A DNA stretch of 64,000 nt from Clusia tigrina. Taxonomy: Eukaryota; Arthropoda; Insecta; Diptera; Clusiidae. The notes below the pieces were generated by a model, which saw nothing but the letters and a program-made list of their open reading frames with translations, was not told the origin of the DNA and ran no database searches. Made by a program: the position numbers and the translations under genes. Below are positions 36,111 through 47,440 of the stretch, one piece after another. The DNA lies in NCBI GenBank assembly GCA_920105625.2, contig OV050030.1:176219315-176283314 (forward strand), written 5' to 3'. Every line of letters begins with the position of its first letter. Position 1 is the stretch's first letter.

Positions 36111-37163
36111 GTTTTAATTTATTTATATATTTTTTTTATCAGGATTTTTCTAATTGTTAAATGACCTCCATGTATTGCATTATGATACTCATCTATCAGT
36201 TTATATTCATTTAATTCCTTTTCTGGGGCGGCATATGTTAAACCCAATTTTTCTTGTGCACTTTCTCTTCTTTCATTTGCCATTATTAATTCTTTTATTT
36301 CCTCTTATATTTGAAGTCATTTATAGATATTCAATCCCAAATTTGAAGTTGATCAGACTTTTGCCGAGATATACAGTTCTCTATTTCCAATCTTAACTTT
36401 TCCGCTTTAGACATTCCCCTTGTATTTTCATCAATATTCATTGGTATCATATTCTTGAGTATGCTGGAGTTTAATTGTATTTTTGATAACGCGTCTTTGT
36501 TCGAATTCATTTTATCCTCTTTTATAGTATGTTAAAATCAAATTTGTATTTTTGTCATTGTTAAAAGTGATACTAATGGTTAATTGCAAATATAAATTTT
36601 TAACCATACAAATTGTAAAAATTGCCTTTTAGTTACTGGTTTATCTAAACATATTTTCAATTCAAAACTTAAATATAAAATTGTTGTTCAATTGTTTTTA
36701 CACTATTTCTTAAAAATTAAGTAAGTGGTCTTGATTGTTTGTCAAATTCTATTTGGTGGAATGAACTGGTCATATCTAGAGTTGAAAACCATTTTGCTCC
36801 TCCTAGCTTGTCTAGAATGTCTTCTAGTTGAGTTAGTGGAAATTTGTCATTGATTATCTTGTTGTTCAGTTTTCTAAAGTCCATTACAAGTCTCTTTTTC
36901 TTTTTGTTATTAGTGTTCTTTTTGGGAACCAAAAGGAGTGGAGCATTGTATGGGCTGACTGAAGGTTCAATGATGTTTTCATGTAGCATTTTCTATTTTG
37001 GATTTTTGGCTACTTTTCAGTTTAGTTCCAGGTCAGTTGCAGGATCGGTCGCAGGATCTTTGGCTACTTTTCAGGTCCCATGTCAGTTGCAGGATCGCCA
37101 TGTAGGGTATTATGAACCCTAGCCTTGTAGGATCATCTTGTATGGTTGATTGCATACGTTGGT
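34770..37163 (-). mobile_element. 412-like LTR element in unit 2, internally deleted
   Basis: Minus-strand order: an LTR remnant at 37163-37101, primer region (TGGCGATCC, perhaps tRNA-Arg), reverse transcriptase (36989-36717: SPYNAPLLLVPKKN, LDMTSSFHQIEFD), a (TA)n tract at 36044-36108, integrase (about 36000-35555: FIDTVGPLK, KSDNGTEFTN, GSLERNH), polypurine CCCTCACCCTT at 35183-35193 on the plus strand, and an LTR remnant at 35182-34770. The left LTR has lost its outer part and the right one keeps only about 60 bp. The unit 2 region from the gag end to the start of reverse transcriptase is missing, so recombination accompanied or followed insertion. Confidence 0.7.
36044..36108. repeat. (AT)n microsatellite
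   Basis: About 32 AT units within the deleted 412-like element. Confidence 0.95.
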
Positions 37164-40100
37164 CAGATGTTGAAAAACAAGTCGAAGAACTCCTCGCAGA
37201 TGGCATCATTAGACCATCAAAGTCACCGTATAATTCAGCTGTTTGGATTGTTCCAAAAAATTGGGCGCATCTGGTGAGAATAAGTTTCTTATGGTAATTG
37301 ATTACCGTAAGCTTAACACTGTTACCATCGCAGACAGATATCCAATCCCAGAAATAAATGAAGTCCTTTCTAACCTCGGCAAAAATGAATATTTCACGGT
37401 AATTGACATTAAAAGTGGCTTCCATCAGATTCCTCTAAAGGAATCCGATATCGAGAAGACTGCATTTTCCATAAATAATGGAAAATTTGAGTTCGTGCGT
37501 CTGCCTTTTTGGCTAAAAAATGCTCCCTCCACTTTCCAAAGTGCCTTAGATGACATTTTATAACAACACATTGGGAAAAAGGTGCTACATCTACATACAC
37601 GATAATACTATATTCGGGAAAACTGAAGAGGAGCATTTTAATAATTTACAACGGATATTTAGAACACTGCAATCTGTAAATGTGAGAATACAGTTAGATA
37701 AGTGTGAATTTTTACAAAAGGCAGTCGAATTTCGGGGATATATAGTAGGAATAGACTGAATAAAAAAAAACAGCGAAAAGTTAGATGCAATAGTTTAAAA
37801 GCCATTATCTAAGACTCTGAAAACACTTCGCTCATTTTTTTGTATATCAGGTTATTACCGCAGATTTATAAGGGATTATGCAAAAATAGCCAAACAATTG
37901 ACAAGACTGCTACGCGGCGAAGGTGGACGTGTTACAAAAATTGCTTCTAAGAATTAACTAGTTAGTTTCGATAATACGGCCATTCACACTTTTAATACAA
38001 TTAAAAGTTCATTAACATCTAAGGAAACCATTATGTGAAGATAGAAGAAAAACTCATATCTCACCTTAAAAAGTACCTCAATCCATCCGTTATAAACGGT
38101 ATTCATACAGAAGAACGAATTATGGGCATAAAACAAAATCCACTTTATTTTAATAACTACAAAATCAGATACCCTCAAAACTTTGTAGAGGACATCGTAA
38201 ATGAACAAGAACAGGAAAATTTTCTTTTAGAAGAACATTACCCCGCACATAGAAACAGGACAGAAAATAAAATACAAATTCTTGAGAATGACTATTTCCC
38301 AGGAATGACAACTAAGATCAAAGGGGTGACTTACGAAATACGATAGGCATCCTAATCAACCAAAGATAAATGAAACTCCACTACCTACTTTCCCAGGACA
38401 AACCGTACACATTGATATATTTTTAACAGAAGGAAAAATTATAAAGAAAGCAATTGATAAATTTGCAATATACGCCAAGACTAAAATTTGGAAGTGTAGA
38501 GCTATAGAAGATGTACGACGACTTATAAGAGACTTGATATTTTTTTGGCGGGCCAAAGTCCATAGTCATTGACAATGAGCCATCCCTCAACTCATATTTA
38601 ATGAAATTTATGATGAAGGATGAATTAAGAAGTGACGTTCACACGACACCTCCATATCGAAGCCAAGCTAACGGCCAAGTAGAAAAATTCCATTCAACTC
38701 TTGTTGAAATAATGCGTTATCTTAAAGAAGACAGAAGACTCAGAGATGTCGAAGAACTACTAGAACGTTGCGTGTATGAATATAATCACTCAATACATTC
38801 AGTGACAAGAAAAAAAACCGATTGACCTATTTTTTGGACGCACAGTGACATTTACACCTGAAGATTATGCCAGCTGTTACCAGTAGCGATGTAATCATGC
38901 TCCTGAGGAGAATCGCTGACAACAAAGCTCCCGGTCTAGATGGCATCCCAAATGTGGCACTAAAAGCGGCAATAGAGGCGAGGCCAGAGGCTTTTGCTTT
39001 GATGTACAATATGTGCATAACCGAAAGGATATTCCCAGACAGATGGAAACAGCAGCGACTGGTACTACTGCTCAAGACGGGAAAGCAACCAGACCAACCC
39101 TCAGCATATCGACCATTGTGCATGTTAGACACGATAGACAAAATTTTGGAGCGGATTATCTGCGAACGACTCCAGGAGGCGGTGGAAAAACATGGTGGAC
39201 TTTCAGACCGTCAATATGGTTTCCAAAGGGGACGTTCGATGGTAGATGCCATTCAGACCGTAACAGACATAGCCCGTGATGCAACAAGTGGCAAGCGATG
39301 GCGAGGAGGTACAAAGAAGTATTGTGCGGTGGTGACGCTGGACGTAAAAAATGCGTTCAACTCAGCGAGCTGGCCTCTAATTATGGAAGCACTTCAGAGT
39401 TTCTGCGTTCCGGTGTACTTACAAAGGTTGATATCCAGCTACTTCCAGAACAGAGTGCTGTTATACGACACTGATGAGGGCGTTCGTCGCTCTGCAGTCA
39501 CGGGTGGCGTCCCACAAGGATCTGTACTCGGCCCTATCCTGTGGAACATCATGTATGATGGCATACTCCGCTTGGACCTACCAATGGATGTAACGCTCAT
39601 CGGGTACGCAGACGACATCGCAATGGTGGCGGTTGCAAAACACATCCACACACTGCAGAACAGATGCAATGACGCAATTGGGTGTGTTATGGAATGGCTC
39701 ACTAGTGCAAAGCTGGATCTGGCCGCACATAAAACAGAGGCGGTACTACTGAGTACGAGGAAAATAACCGAGAAGTTCACCATCACAGTGGGAAACCATC
39801 AGATCGCATCCCAACAACAACCTCGGTACCTGGAAGTAATTATTGACTCCAAGCTCACCTTCAAAGAGCATCTGAAAGCAGTCTGCGAAAAGGCCACGAG
39901 ATTAAACGGAGCAGTTACACGCATGATGCCGAATATTGGAGGCCCACGCTCAAGTCAACGGAGATTGCTATCGACGGTTACTAGCTCCATCATTTTGTAT
40001 GCCGCGCCAATCTGGGTGGAAGCCACCAAGGTGAAAGCCTTCATTAAATGCATCCAGTCAGTACATAGGCTGAGCGCACTACGCGTGGCTAGCGCACTTC

Positions 40101-41089
40101 GCAGTGTATCGGACGAAGCAATAGGGATAATAAGCAGCAAACCACCCATTGACTTGCTGGGGAAGGAGGTACACCGGCTCTACAAGCAGAGTGTGAGACC
40201 CACAAACATCGACAAAGCCGTGGAAAGAAAAAACACCATTGCGGAATGGCAACAGAGGTGGGAGCAATCCGAAAAGGGTCGATGGACCTTCATGCTGATC
40301 CCTCACATCACACCATGGGTAACAAGACGCACGGGGAACTGAACTACTACGTCACACAGTTGCTAACTGATCACGGCTGCTTTAAGCAGTACCTCCATGA
40401 GAGAAAGTATGAGGAAGACCCATACTGTCCGTACTGCCCTGGGGTGCACGAGAACGCACAGCACGTGTTTTTCGACTGCCCACACTTCAAAGGCACCCGG
40501 GATGAACTGAGTGCTGTCCTCGATGAACCACCAACAATGGACAACCTGATTACCCATATGTGCGATACGCTCGTCAAGTGGGAAGCAGTTTGCTCGGCAG
40601 CGGCCACCATCATGAAGGCGCTGCGAATCGCAGAACGAGCGCGTAACGCTGAACGCAGCCCCCAGCGCCTCTCCGATACTGAGACACACAGGACTGACAT
40701 AATGACAGACCTAATACTGACGTGTGAGCAATAAATGCTCTTACGGCCTCCCAACGTAAAACCTAATCAGTGTCTCCGGGGGGAATCGCCGTAATGGCGA
40801 GAGGAGGTTTTAGCGGAGTTAGAGTCCCGCACAGACGGGGTTGTGACTTTAGATGTTTTCCTCCTCGTTAAATATATACATAAAAAAACCTGATGATTAT
40901 GCAGCAACGAGACTTTGTAATTTCGAAAAAAAGGTTCAAAAACAACAAAAGAGTGTACAGTATCATATCCAAGACAAGTATGAATTAAAGCAATATTTAC
41001 CAGGAGAAATTATTTATACTGGAGAGAACAAAAGATTAGGAACTAAACTTAATAGAAGATTTAAAGAGGAAGTCGTAAAAGAAGACTGA
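37164..41089 (+). pseudogene. G-family unit 2 pol, split by R1
   Basis: It starts within reverse transcriptase ([18 protein letters not shown]), then [21 protein letters not shown] and DIKSGFHQIPL. A TAA follows DDIL at 37561 and the catalytic motif is Y-I-H-D (37592-37603). RNase H and the start of integrase are deleted at about 38015-38035, exactly as in unit 3. Integrase continues with RTENKIQILENDYFPG, IDNEPSLN and RSQANGQVEKFHSTL, is interrupted by R1 (38870-40888), and resumes at 40902 to the stop at 41089. The sequence switches from unit-3-like to unit-1-like between 38277 and 38327. Confidence 0.75.
38870..40888 (+). pseudogene. R1-clade non-LTR fragment in unit 2
   Basis: Same insertion as 21223-23170, same orientation and target duplication (38857-38869 and 40889-40901). 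Reverse transcriptase is open from 38867 to 40342: GLSDRQYGFQRGRSMVDAI, GVPQGSVLGPILWNIMYDG, GYADDIAM. A frameshift near 40330, also present in the other copy, moves the zinc motif CPYCPGVHENAQHVFFDC to another frame (40246-40734). It lacks the 64-bp deletion of the unit 1 copy. Confidence 0.85.
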
Positions 41090-41785
41090 CAATGTGTAAA
41101 ATGTGCGTTTTATATATGTTTTTTGGTTGATTATATATGTTATTAACCATATTCATAAAGCATATAGCGATACTAGGCACGACAATTTACAATATATTGT
41201 CTTTGATACTAATGCTTCGTCTTCAATTGTTATGATTGAAATTCCATTTTGAATTTCTAAATTTCGTACCGTCTGCAGTCACAAATCTTTAAAATAAGTA
41301 AATAACTTTACACCACTGTGGACTCAATTATTTATTAATATATAAAAAATATTTATACGAGTATATTATTAAAAATAACTATTGTACGTTTGGGAAATAT
41401 AAAAATAATGTGGGATGCCTAAGATTGAAGTGATTACAAGATCACATCCGATCATACCAACGCAGCAGCAAAGAGAAGGCAGAATGAACGAACCAGAAAC
41501 ATAATATCCGCCATTCAGCAGCCAACAAACAGGCTGATGCCGCTCGCCATGAACACGAAGTGTGTGAATAGACGGCGCGCGAAGCTGCAGTTACAGAGAA
41601 TGGAAAAATTATACTTAAACGTCTCATACGAAACTGACAAGCCGTCTTAACATAACATAACATAAAAAAATTATACCTTCTAACCCTTCCTATCCCACAT
41701 TATATTTCAGCTAATAATTTATATCAATTAGCAAAAATAAAATCAAATTTGAAAAACATTTTTGAAATTGTAATAATGGTAAAAA
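41090..41785 (+). other. Region between pol and LTR of unit 2, no intact env
   Basis: About 700 bp, almost identical to 23372-24099 apart from a short deletion at its left end. It holds the second MITE-like copy and no recognisable gene. Confidence 0.5.
41405..41703. mobile_element. MITE-like sequence, 299 bp (second copy)
   Basis: Same 12-bp inverted termini as 23719-24017, at the same place relative to the LTR. Confidence 0.45.
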
Positions 41786-42269
41786 AGTTCTGAAATATAA
41801 ATAAAACATTATTGTGAAACCTATATGTCCTTATGACAATATTGTGAATATAAGTAATACTTCATACCTAATCTAACAAAAATCTGATAAACATCCACAC
41901 GCCACTGCCATTGCTAGAGTACAGAGTCCACAAGTTCTAAATAACTTTTTCAACGAGAAACTTACATCAAACGAGGACGTTGCAATTTAACCGCGGAGGA
42001 GTTAATAAAACTAAGTAGAGTTGAATTACTTATGTAAATGCAAATAAAATGCAAGTATGCAGCAACAATAACATTAACAGTAGCAACGGAAAATTTCAGC
42101 GTAAAGCACAAGAACAACATTAGCAGAAGCAACGGGAAAGAGAGAAACAAAAATAACATTGTTTGAAACTCTTAAATTTAGTTATAAAATTATAACCAAG
42201 TCAGAAGGGTGCTTACCACATATTAAAAATTACATATTTTTTAAAATTTAAAACACTAATGTTTTAACT
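41786..42269 (+). repeat. G-family LTR shared by units 2 and 3 (484 bp)
   Basis: Begins AGTTCTGAAATATAAAT and ends GTTTTAACT. It is followed directly by the unit 3 primer site TGGCGTCCAAACAGGGAC (42269-42286), which differs at two positions from the unit 2 site. It differs from the interrupted LTR by roughly 5 percent by eye. Confidence 0.8.
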
Positions 42270-42677
42270 GGCGTCCAAACAGGGACAGCGGTTTCGTGCG
42301 GTTTAATAGGGGAAAAAGTAAATCTCGAGAAGTTTGAAAACCAAAACGAATTAATCGTACGATAATTGGGTTTCTAGACGCATCTCGAACGAAATAACTC
42401 CATAAGTAGACATTAAAGAAAAAAAAAATCAAAAGTGAAAACTCCAGTAGCAAAATAGTAACGGATCAGCGCAAAAGCAGCTAATAAAAACCACAATAAA
42501 ATATTTCTCTACTTTGCGTAAGCCATATAATGAAGAAATATTACACATTTTAGGGAAATTGCAGAAGGTTATTGTATTTTAATTATTACTAGGTTATTAT
42601 TGTGTTAAGTATTATATTAAAACAAATTTTTATAAAATTGTAAAGTTACTAGATTTTAAGCAACAGAAACAATTATA

Positions 42678-43834
42678 ATGCCGGATGACATACTAAAGTG
42701 TTGTCAAGAAAAATTGCAAAATTTTAATTTATTCAATCCCACTCCCAGCACATCCTCCAGACTTGCTAAACTAACCACAATGGATCCAAATTTAGCTAAG
42801 CAGATAAGCGATCTGGTTATAGCTACTATAAATGACTTAAATAATCCTTTAACAGAAAATGATAACGGGGACAATCCCATAAATTTTAATAGTGCAAATG
42901 TAAATGAACTCGACAGAGTACTGGACAAAGTAAAGTGCTTACGAGACTTCTCAGGGAAAGTAGAAGAGTTTTATTACTGGCGAAAGACAGTTGACCGTAT
43001 TTTCACGATGTACGATCATATGAAGTGTACATCAAAATATTACATCATCCTTCATACGATTCGTCACAAATTGTGGGTGAAGCAGATATGGCCCTTGGCA
43101 ATGACCAATTTATATAGAGATAAATCTCTAGACACATTTATTCGAGGAATTATCGGGGACCCACCGCAACTACTTAGCATTAGGGAACCTTCAACTTTGC
43201 CACAAGCCCTACAATTGTGCCAAAAATTGGACAATATGACGTTTAGATTGAACCACGCTCACAACAGTTTTAAGAAGGTTCATATTACAAAACAGCCGAT
43301 TTTATCCAGAGCTAGCACATTTTTCAGTACCATTTCGAAAAAATCACGATCTTTCCAGACCTTAACATTCTATGCAATTTTAGCTATTCAGATTAAACAA
43401 CTAGTTCTATGCGATTCAGATTAAACTACTAATCGAGATTTAGTAACCAACTGCAATTCAATAACCAGCCAGAATATCAGCGTAACAACTAGCCAGCATA
43501 CAATAGAACATCGTATATTCCACCTAAACCTCCAGTACCTATGGAGATTGACTCCTCTATTCAGACGCATCAGGTAACTTATCAACATAGACCTAGTCAA
43601 CACTCCAGAATTCTCCCAAAAACGCCCTGCTTCACAGTAAAGCGTACAGTCCAAATAAAATGCAAAGAATTTTCCACATTAATGAAAGTATTCCTGAAGA
43701 AACTGTGGAAAAAGTACAAGATGTCACCTCGGACTCCAATCAAAATTTTACTGAATATCCCGGAAAATACCAAGAACATTATGATGAGAATGAAATCTTC
43801 GAAGCGGAGGAAATTGAGAATTTCTAGTTTTTAG
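42678..43834 (+). pseudogene. G-family unit 3 gag
   Basis: ATG at 42678 opens 248 codons: MPDDILKCCQEKL, MDPNLAKQISDLVIATIND, CLRDFSGKVEEFYYWRKTVD, then [20 protein letters not shown], to a stop at 43424. Later gag sequence lies in other frames, to an acidic C-terminus near 43825. It has an internal deletion of about 170 bp near 43100 compared with the unit 2 and inverted copies. A leader of about 390 nt separates it from the primer site. Confidence 0.7.
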
Positions 43835-43849
43835 TTTAGGGAAATCTTC

Positions 43850-44017
43850 ACTTCCATATTTCAATTTAAAGTCAGGGATGGAGATATTCTCAAAATATTA
43901 ATAGACAAAAGTTCGAATAAAAACTATATTCCATCCAGGCGAATCAGAAATCTTATCGCTAACGAAAAATCCGTTTTCCTAAATTCAGTTGCTTGAAACA
44001 TTCAAATAACTCACCAC
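43850..44017 (+). pseudogene. G-family unit 3 protease start
   Basis: A frame with LKILIDKSSNKNYIP near 43890-43940 sits where an aspartic protease (LIDTGS-type) is expected; the Thr-Gly of the active site reads Lys-Ser here. Cut by the solo LTR at 44018. Confidence 0.5.
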
Positions 44018-44744
44018 TGTAGGGTATGATGAACGCTAGCCTTGTAGGATCGTCATCTGTGGTTGATTGCATACGTTGGTTACGCAGGATCAGCTTATGA
44101 GTCAATTGCAGATTCCATACAAAGTATAGATGCAAACGAGTGCTATGGAGAAGAAATGCCGGACACGAAGCGGAATGACGCCCTCAGCAAAGGCTTTGAC
44201 CGGCGGAGTGTGCCGTTGGCCAAGATATTGGTTGTGCTGTTCTAAATCTTTCCTGACTTAGAGCACGAGAGATAAAAGAATTGACTAATTCGAGTTGCAG
44301 TTTTAGTTGTCTTCAGATTAACTCTGGTTTACTTGGTGGCTCGCTGGCTCTTTTATATCATTTAATTTATGTTGTTTTCTTATTCTAACTAACATAAAAT
44401 ATATCTATCTTATTTCTACTAGTTACAAATCATATTCACGAAATTAGTCTCAAGTATCGGATTACCGATATTATTCATTGACGAATCATCGTCTTTGTTT
44501 ATGTTAATGATTTTGAGTGCAAGTTCAGGGCTAAAGTCACTGCACTGTCCAATATGCATACGACGCTGCAATATAGGCAGCGTGTGTTCACGCACCACCA
44601 AAATGCTTGTCGAGTGTATTTTTGTATTGAGTGCAATTGCACACGTTGCGCTATTGTCAGTTTGTTTGCATATGAGACTTGCTGCGTTGCTTATGACGAT
44701 GTGTGGTCGTCAGTGTACACTTGTGTGGTACTCTATGTGGTACT
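44018..44744 (-). mobile_element. Solo LTR of the 412-like family in unit 3
   Basis: Plus strand begins TGTAGGGTATGATG and ends near GTGGTACTA. The first 60 bp match 37101-37163 and the last 415 bp match 34770-35182, the two partial LTRs of the element in unit 2. In the inverted copy the flanking protease sequence is continuous, which shows this is an insertion. A clean target duplication is not visible. Confidence 0.65.
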
Positions 44745-46935
44745 AAACATCTTCGGAGCGGAAACAGAAAAACTTAAATTGTTCATTTTACCTACACTAA
44801 AAACTTTTCATGGTATCATAGGCAATGATACGCTGAGACAACTAATAGCAAGAATTCACACAGACAAGAGCAATATGACCATTTTTCAAAATTTAAAAAT
44901 ACATCTTAAACAACAGCCCACTCAGGACATTAATAGCTCTACTTACTTTACGTAAATCACATCTTCTACTTGAACAAAAGACAAAACTAACAAATATAAT
45001 ACAAAGAAAAATTAACATACAACACCATGATTAAAGGCGAAATACGTTATACAAATGAGACTCCAATTCGAAATAATAATCGTACCCCAAGGCTTTAAAA
45101 GAAGAAGTTGAAAAAGAAGTCGAAGAACTCCTCGCAGATGGCATCATTAGACCATCAAAGTCACCGTATAATTCAGCTGTTTGGATTGTTCCAAAAAATT
45201 GGTCGCATCTGGTGAGAATAAGTTTCTTATGGTAATTGATTTCCGTAAGCGTAACACTGTTACCATCGCAGACAGATATCCAATCCCAGAAATAAATGAA
45301 GTCCTTTCTAAACTCGGCAAAAATGAATATTTCACGGTAATTGACCTTAAAAGTGGCTTCCATCAGATTCCTCTAAAGGAATCCGATATCAAGAAGACTG
45401 CATTTTCCATAAATAATGGAAAATTTGAGTTCGTGCGTCTGCCTTTTTGGCTAAAAAATGCTCCCTCCACTTTCCAAAGTGCCTTAGATGACATTTTATA
45501 ACAACACATTGGGAAAAAGGTGCTACATCTACATACACGATAATACTATATTCGGGAAAACTGAAAAGGAGCATTTTAACAATTTACAAAGGATATTTAG
45601 AACACTGCAATCTGCAAATATGAGAAATACAGTTAGATAAGTGTGAGTTTTTACAAAAGGCAGTCGAATTTCTGAGATATATAGTAGGAATAGACTGAAT
45701 AAAAACAAACAGGGAAATGGTAGATGCAATAGTTTAAAAGCCAGTATCTAAGACTCTGAAAACACTTCGCTAATTTTTTTGTATGTCAGGTTATTATCGC
45801 AGATTTATAAGGGATTATGCAAAAATAGCCAAACAATTGACAAGCCTGCTACACGGCGAAGGTGGGCGTGTTACAAAAAATGCTTCTAAGAATTAACTGG
45901 TTAGTTTCGATAATACGGCCATTCACTCTTTTAATACAATTAAAAGTTCATTAACATCTAAGGAAACCATTATGTGAAGATAGAAGAAAAACTCATATCT
46001 CACCTTAAAAAGTACCTCAATCCATCCGTTATAAACGGTATTCATACAGAAGAACGAATTATGGGGATAAAATAAATCCACTTTATTTTAATAACTACAA
46101 AATCAGATACCCTCAAAACTTTGTAGAGGACATCGTAAATGAACAAGAACAGGAAAATTTAATTTTAGAAGAACATTACCGTGCACATAGAAACAGGACA
46201 GAAAATAAAATACAAATTCTTGAGAATGACTATTTCCCAGGAATGACAACTAAGATCAAAGGGGTCACTTACGAAATACGATAGGCATCCTAATCAACCA
46301 AAGATAAATGAAACTCCACTACCTACTTTCCGAGGACAAACCGTCCACATTGACATATTTTTAATAGAAGGAAAAATTATAGAGAAAGCAATTGATAAAT
46401 TTGCAATATACGCCAAGACTAAAATTTGGAAGTGTAGAGTTATAGAAGATGTATGACGACTTACAAGAGACTTGATATTTTTTTTGGCGTGCCAAAGTCC
46501 ATAGTCATTGACAATGAGCCATCCCTCAACTCATATTTAATGAAATTTATGATGAAGGATGAATTAAGAAGTGACTTTCACACGACACCTCCATATCGAA
46601 GCCAAGCTAACGGCCAAGTAGAACAGTTCCATTCAACTCTTGTTGAAATAATGCGTTATCTTAAAGAAAACAGAAGACAGAGAGATTTCGAAGAACTACT
46701 AGAACGTTGAGTGTCTGAATATAATCACTCAATACATTCAGTGACAAGAAAAAAACCGATTGACCTATTTTTTGGATGCACAGTGACATTTACACCTGAA
46801 GATTATGAAGAAACGAGACTTTGTAATTTCGAAAAAAATATATACCAGGACTACCATACAATATTTACCAAAAAATTAGGAACTAAACTTAGTAAAAGAT
46901 TTAAAAAGGAAGTCGTAAAAGAAGATAGGCACGTT
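44745..46935 (+). pseudogene. G-family unit 3 pol
   Basis: Continues from the protease region: LKLFILPTLKTFHGIIGNDT near 44775-44835, then reverse transcriptase ([51 protein letters not shown]). TAA follows DDIL at about 45499 and the catalytic motif is Y-I-H-D at 45530-45541. RNase H is deleted at the same place as in unit 2. Integrase follows with IDNEPSLN and RSQANGQVEQFHSTL, to SKRFKKEVVKEDRHV. There is no R1 insertion: TCACCTGAAGATTATG-like target sequence at 46790-46808 runs on uninterrupted. Confidence 0.75.
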
Positions 46936-46987
46936 TAAATATAACCGCGGAGGAGTTAATTAAACTAAGTAGAGCTGATTTACATAT
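46936..46987 (+). repeat. Residual G-family LTR at the end of unit 3
   Basis: AACCGCGGAGGAGTTAAT and AACTAAGTAGAGCTGA match the middle of the LTR (41990-42030). The deletion runs from the end of pol into the LTR. Confidence 0.6.
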
Positions 46988-47440
46988 CCGTCAAACAAGA
47001 TGTCAAAGAACAGTTACAGCAGGGTGAAACACGACTTACTCAAGTACCGGAACAGTACGCACAGCAGATGAAAGAAATGTCCGAGATAGTAGGCAGGAAA
47101 GTTTATGAAATTGAGATACGGAAAGTATGGTTCGAAAATCTGTAGTGGAAAAGCAGAACGAATTTGTGCAACAATTAGAACAAAGGATTCACTTACTATA
47201 GGAAGGTGCATTGCCTATGCAAGCTTTATCTTCAATAAAACTGAAGCCTCCCACCTACCATGGAACCACGACAATTGGCGTGTTCAGAATGCAGTTTGAG
47301 ACTGTTGCTAGCAGAAATGGTTGGAGTGCTCGCAAAAAGTGGCGGCATTAACCGTTTCGTTGAAAGGTGCTGCTGCTGAGGTACTTTAAACTATCTCAGA
47401 AAGAGAGCGAGATTGTTATGAAAGCTTGATGAATGCCGGA
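46988..47440 (+). pseudogene. mdg3-like gag fragment
   Basis: QDVKEQLQQGETRLTQ, QQMKEMSEIVGRKVYEIEI, then RMQFETVASRNGWS-like residues in other frames match the coiled-coil and capsid parts of gag at 11461-12303, but clearly diverged. Several stops. It begins at the residual LTR and ends at a transposase fragment, so both edges are recombination or insertion joints. Confidence 0.7.
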
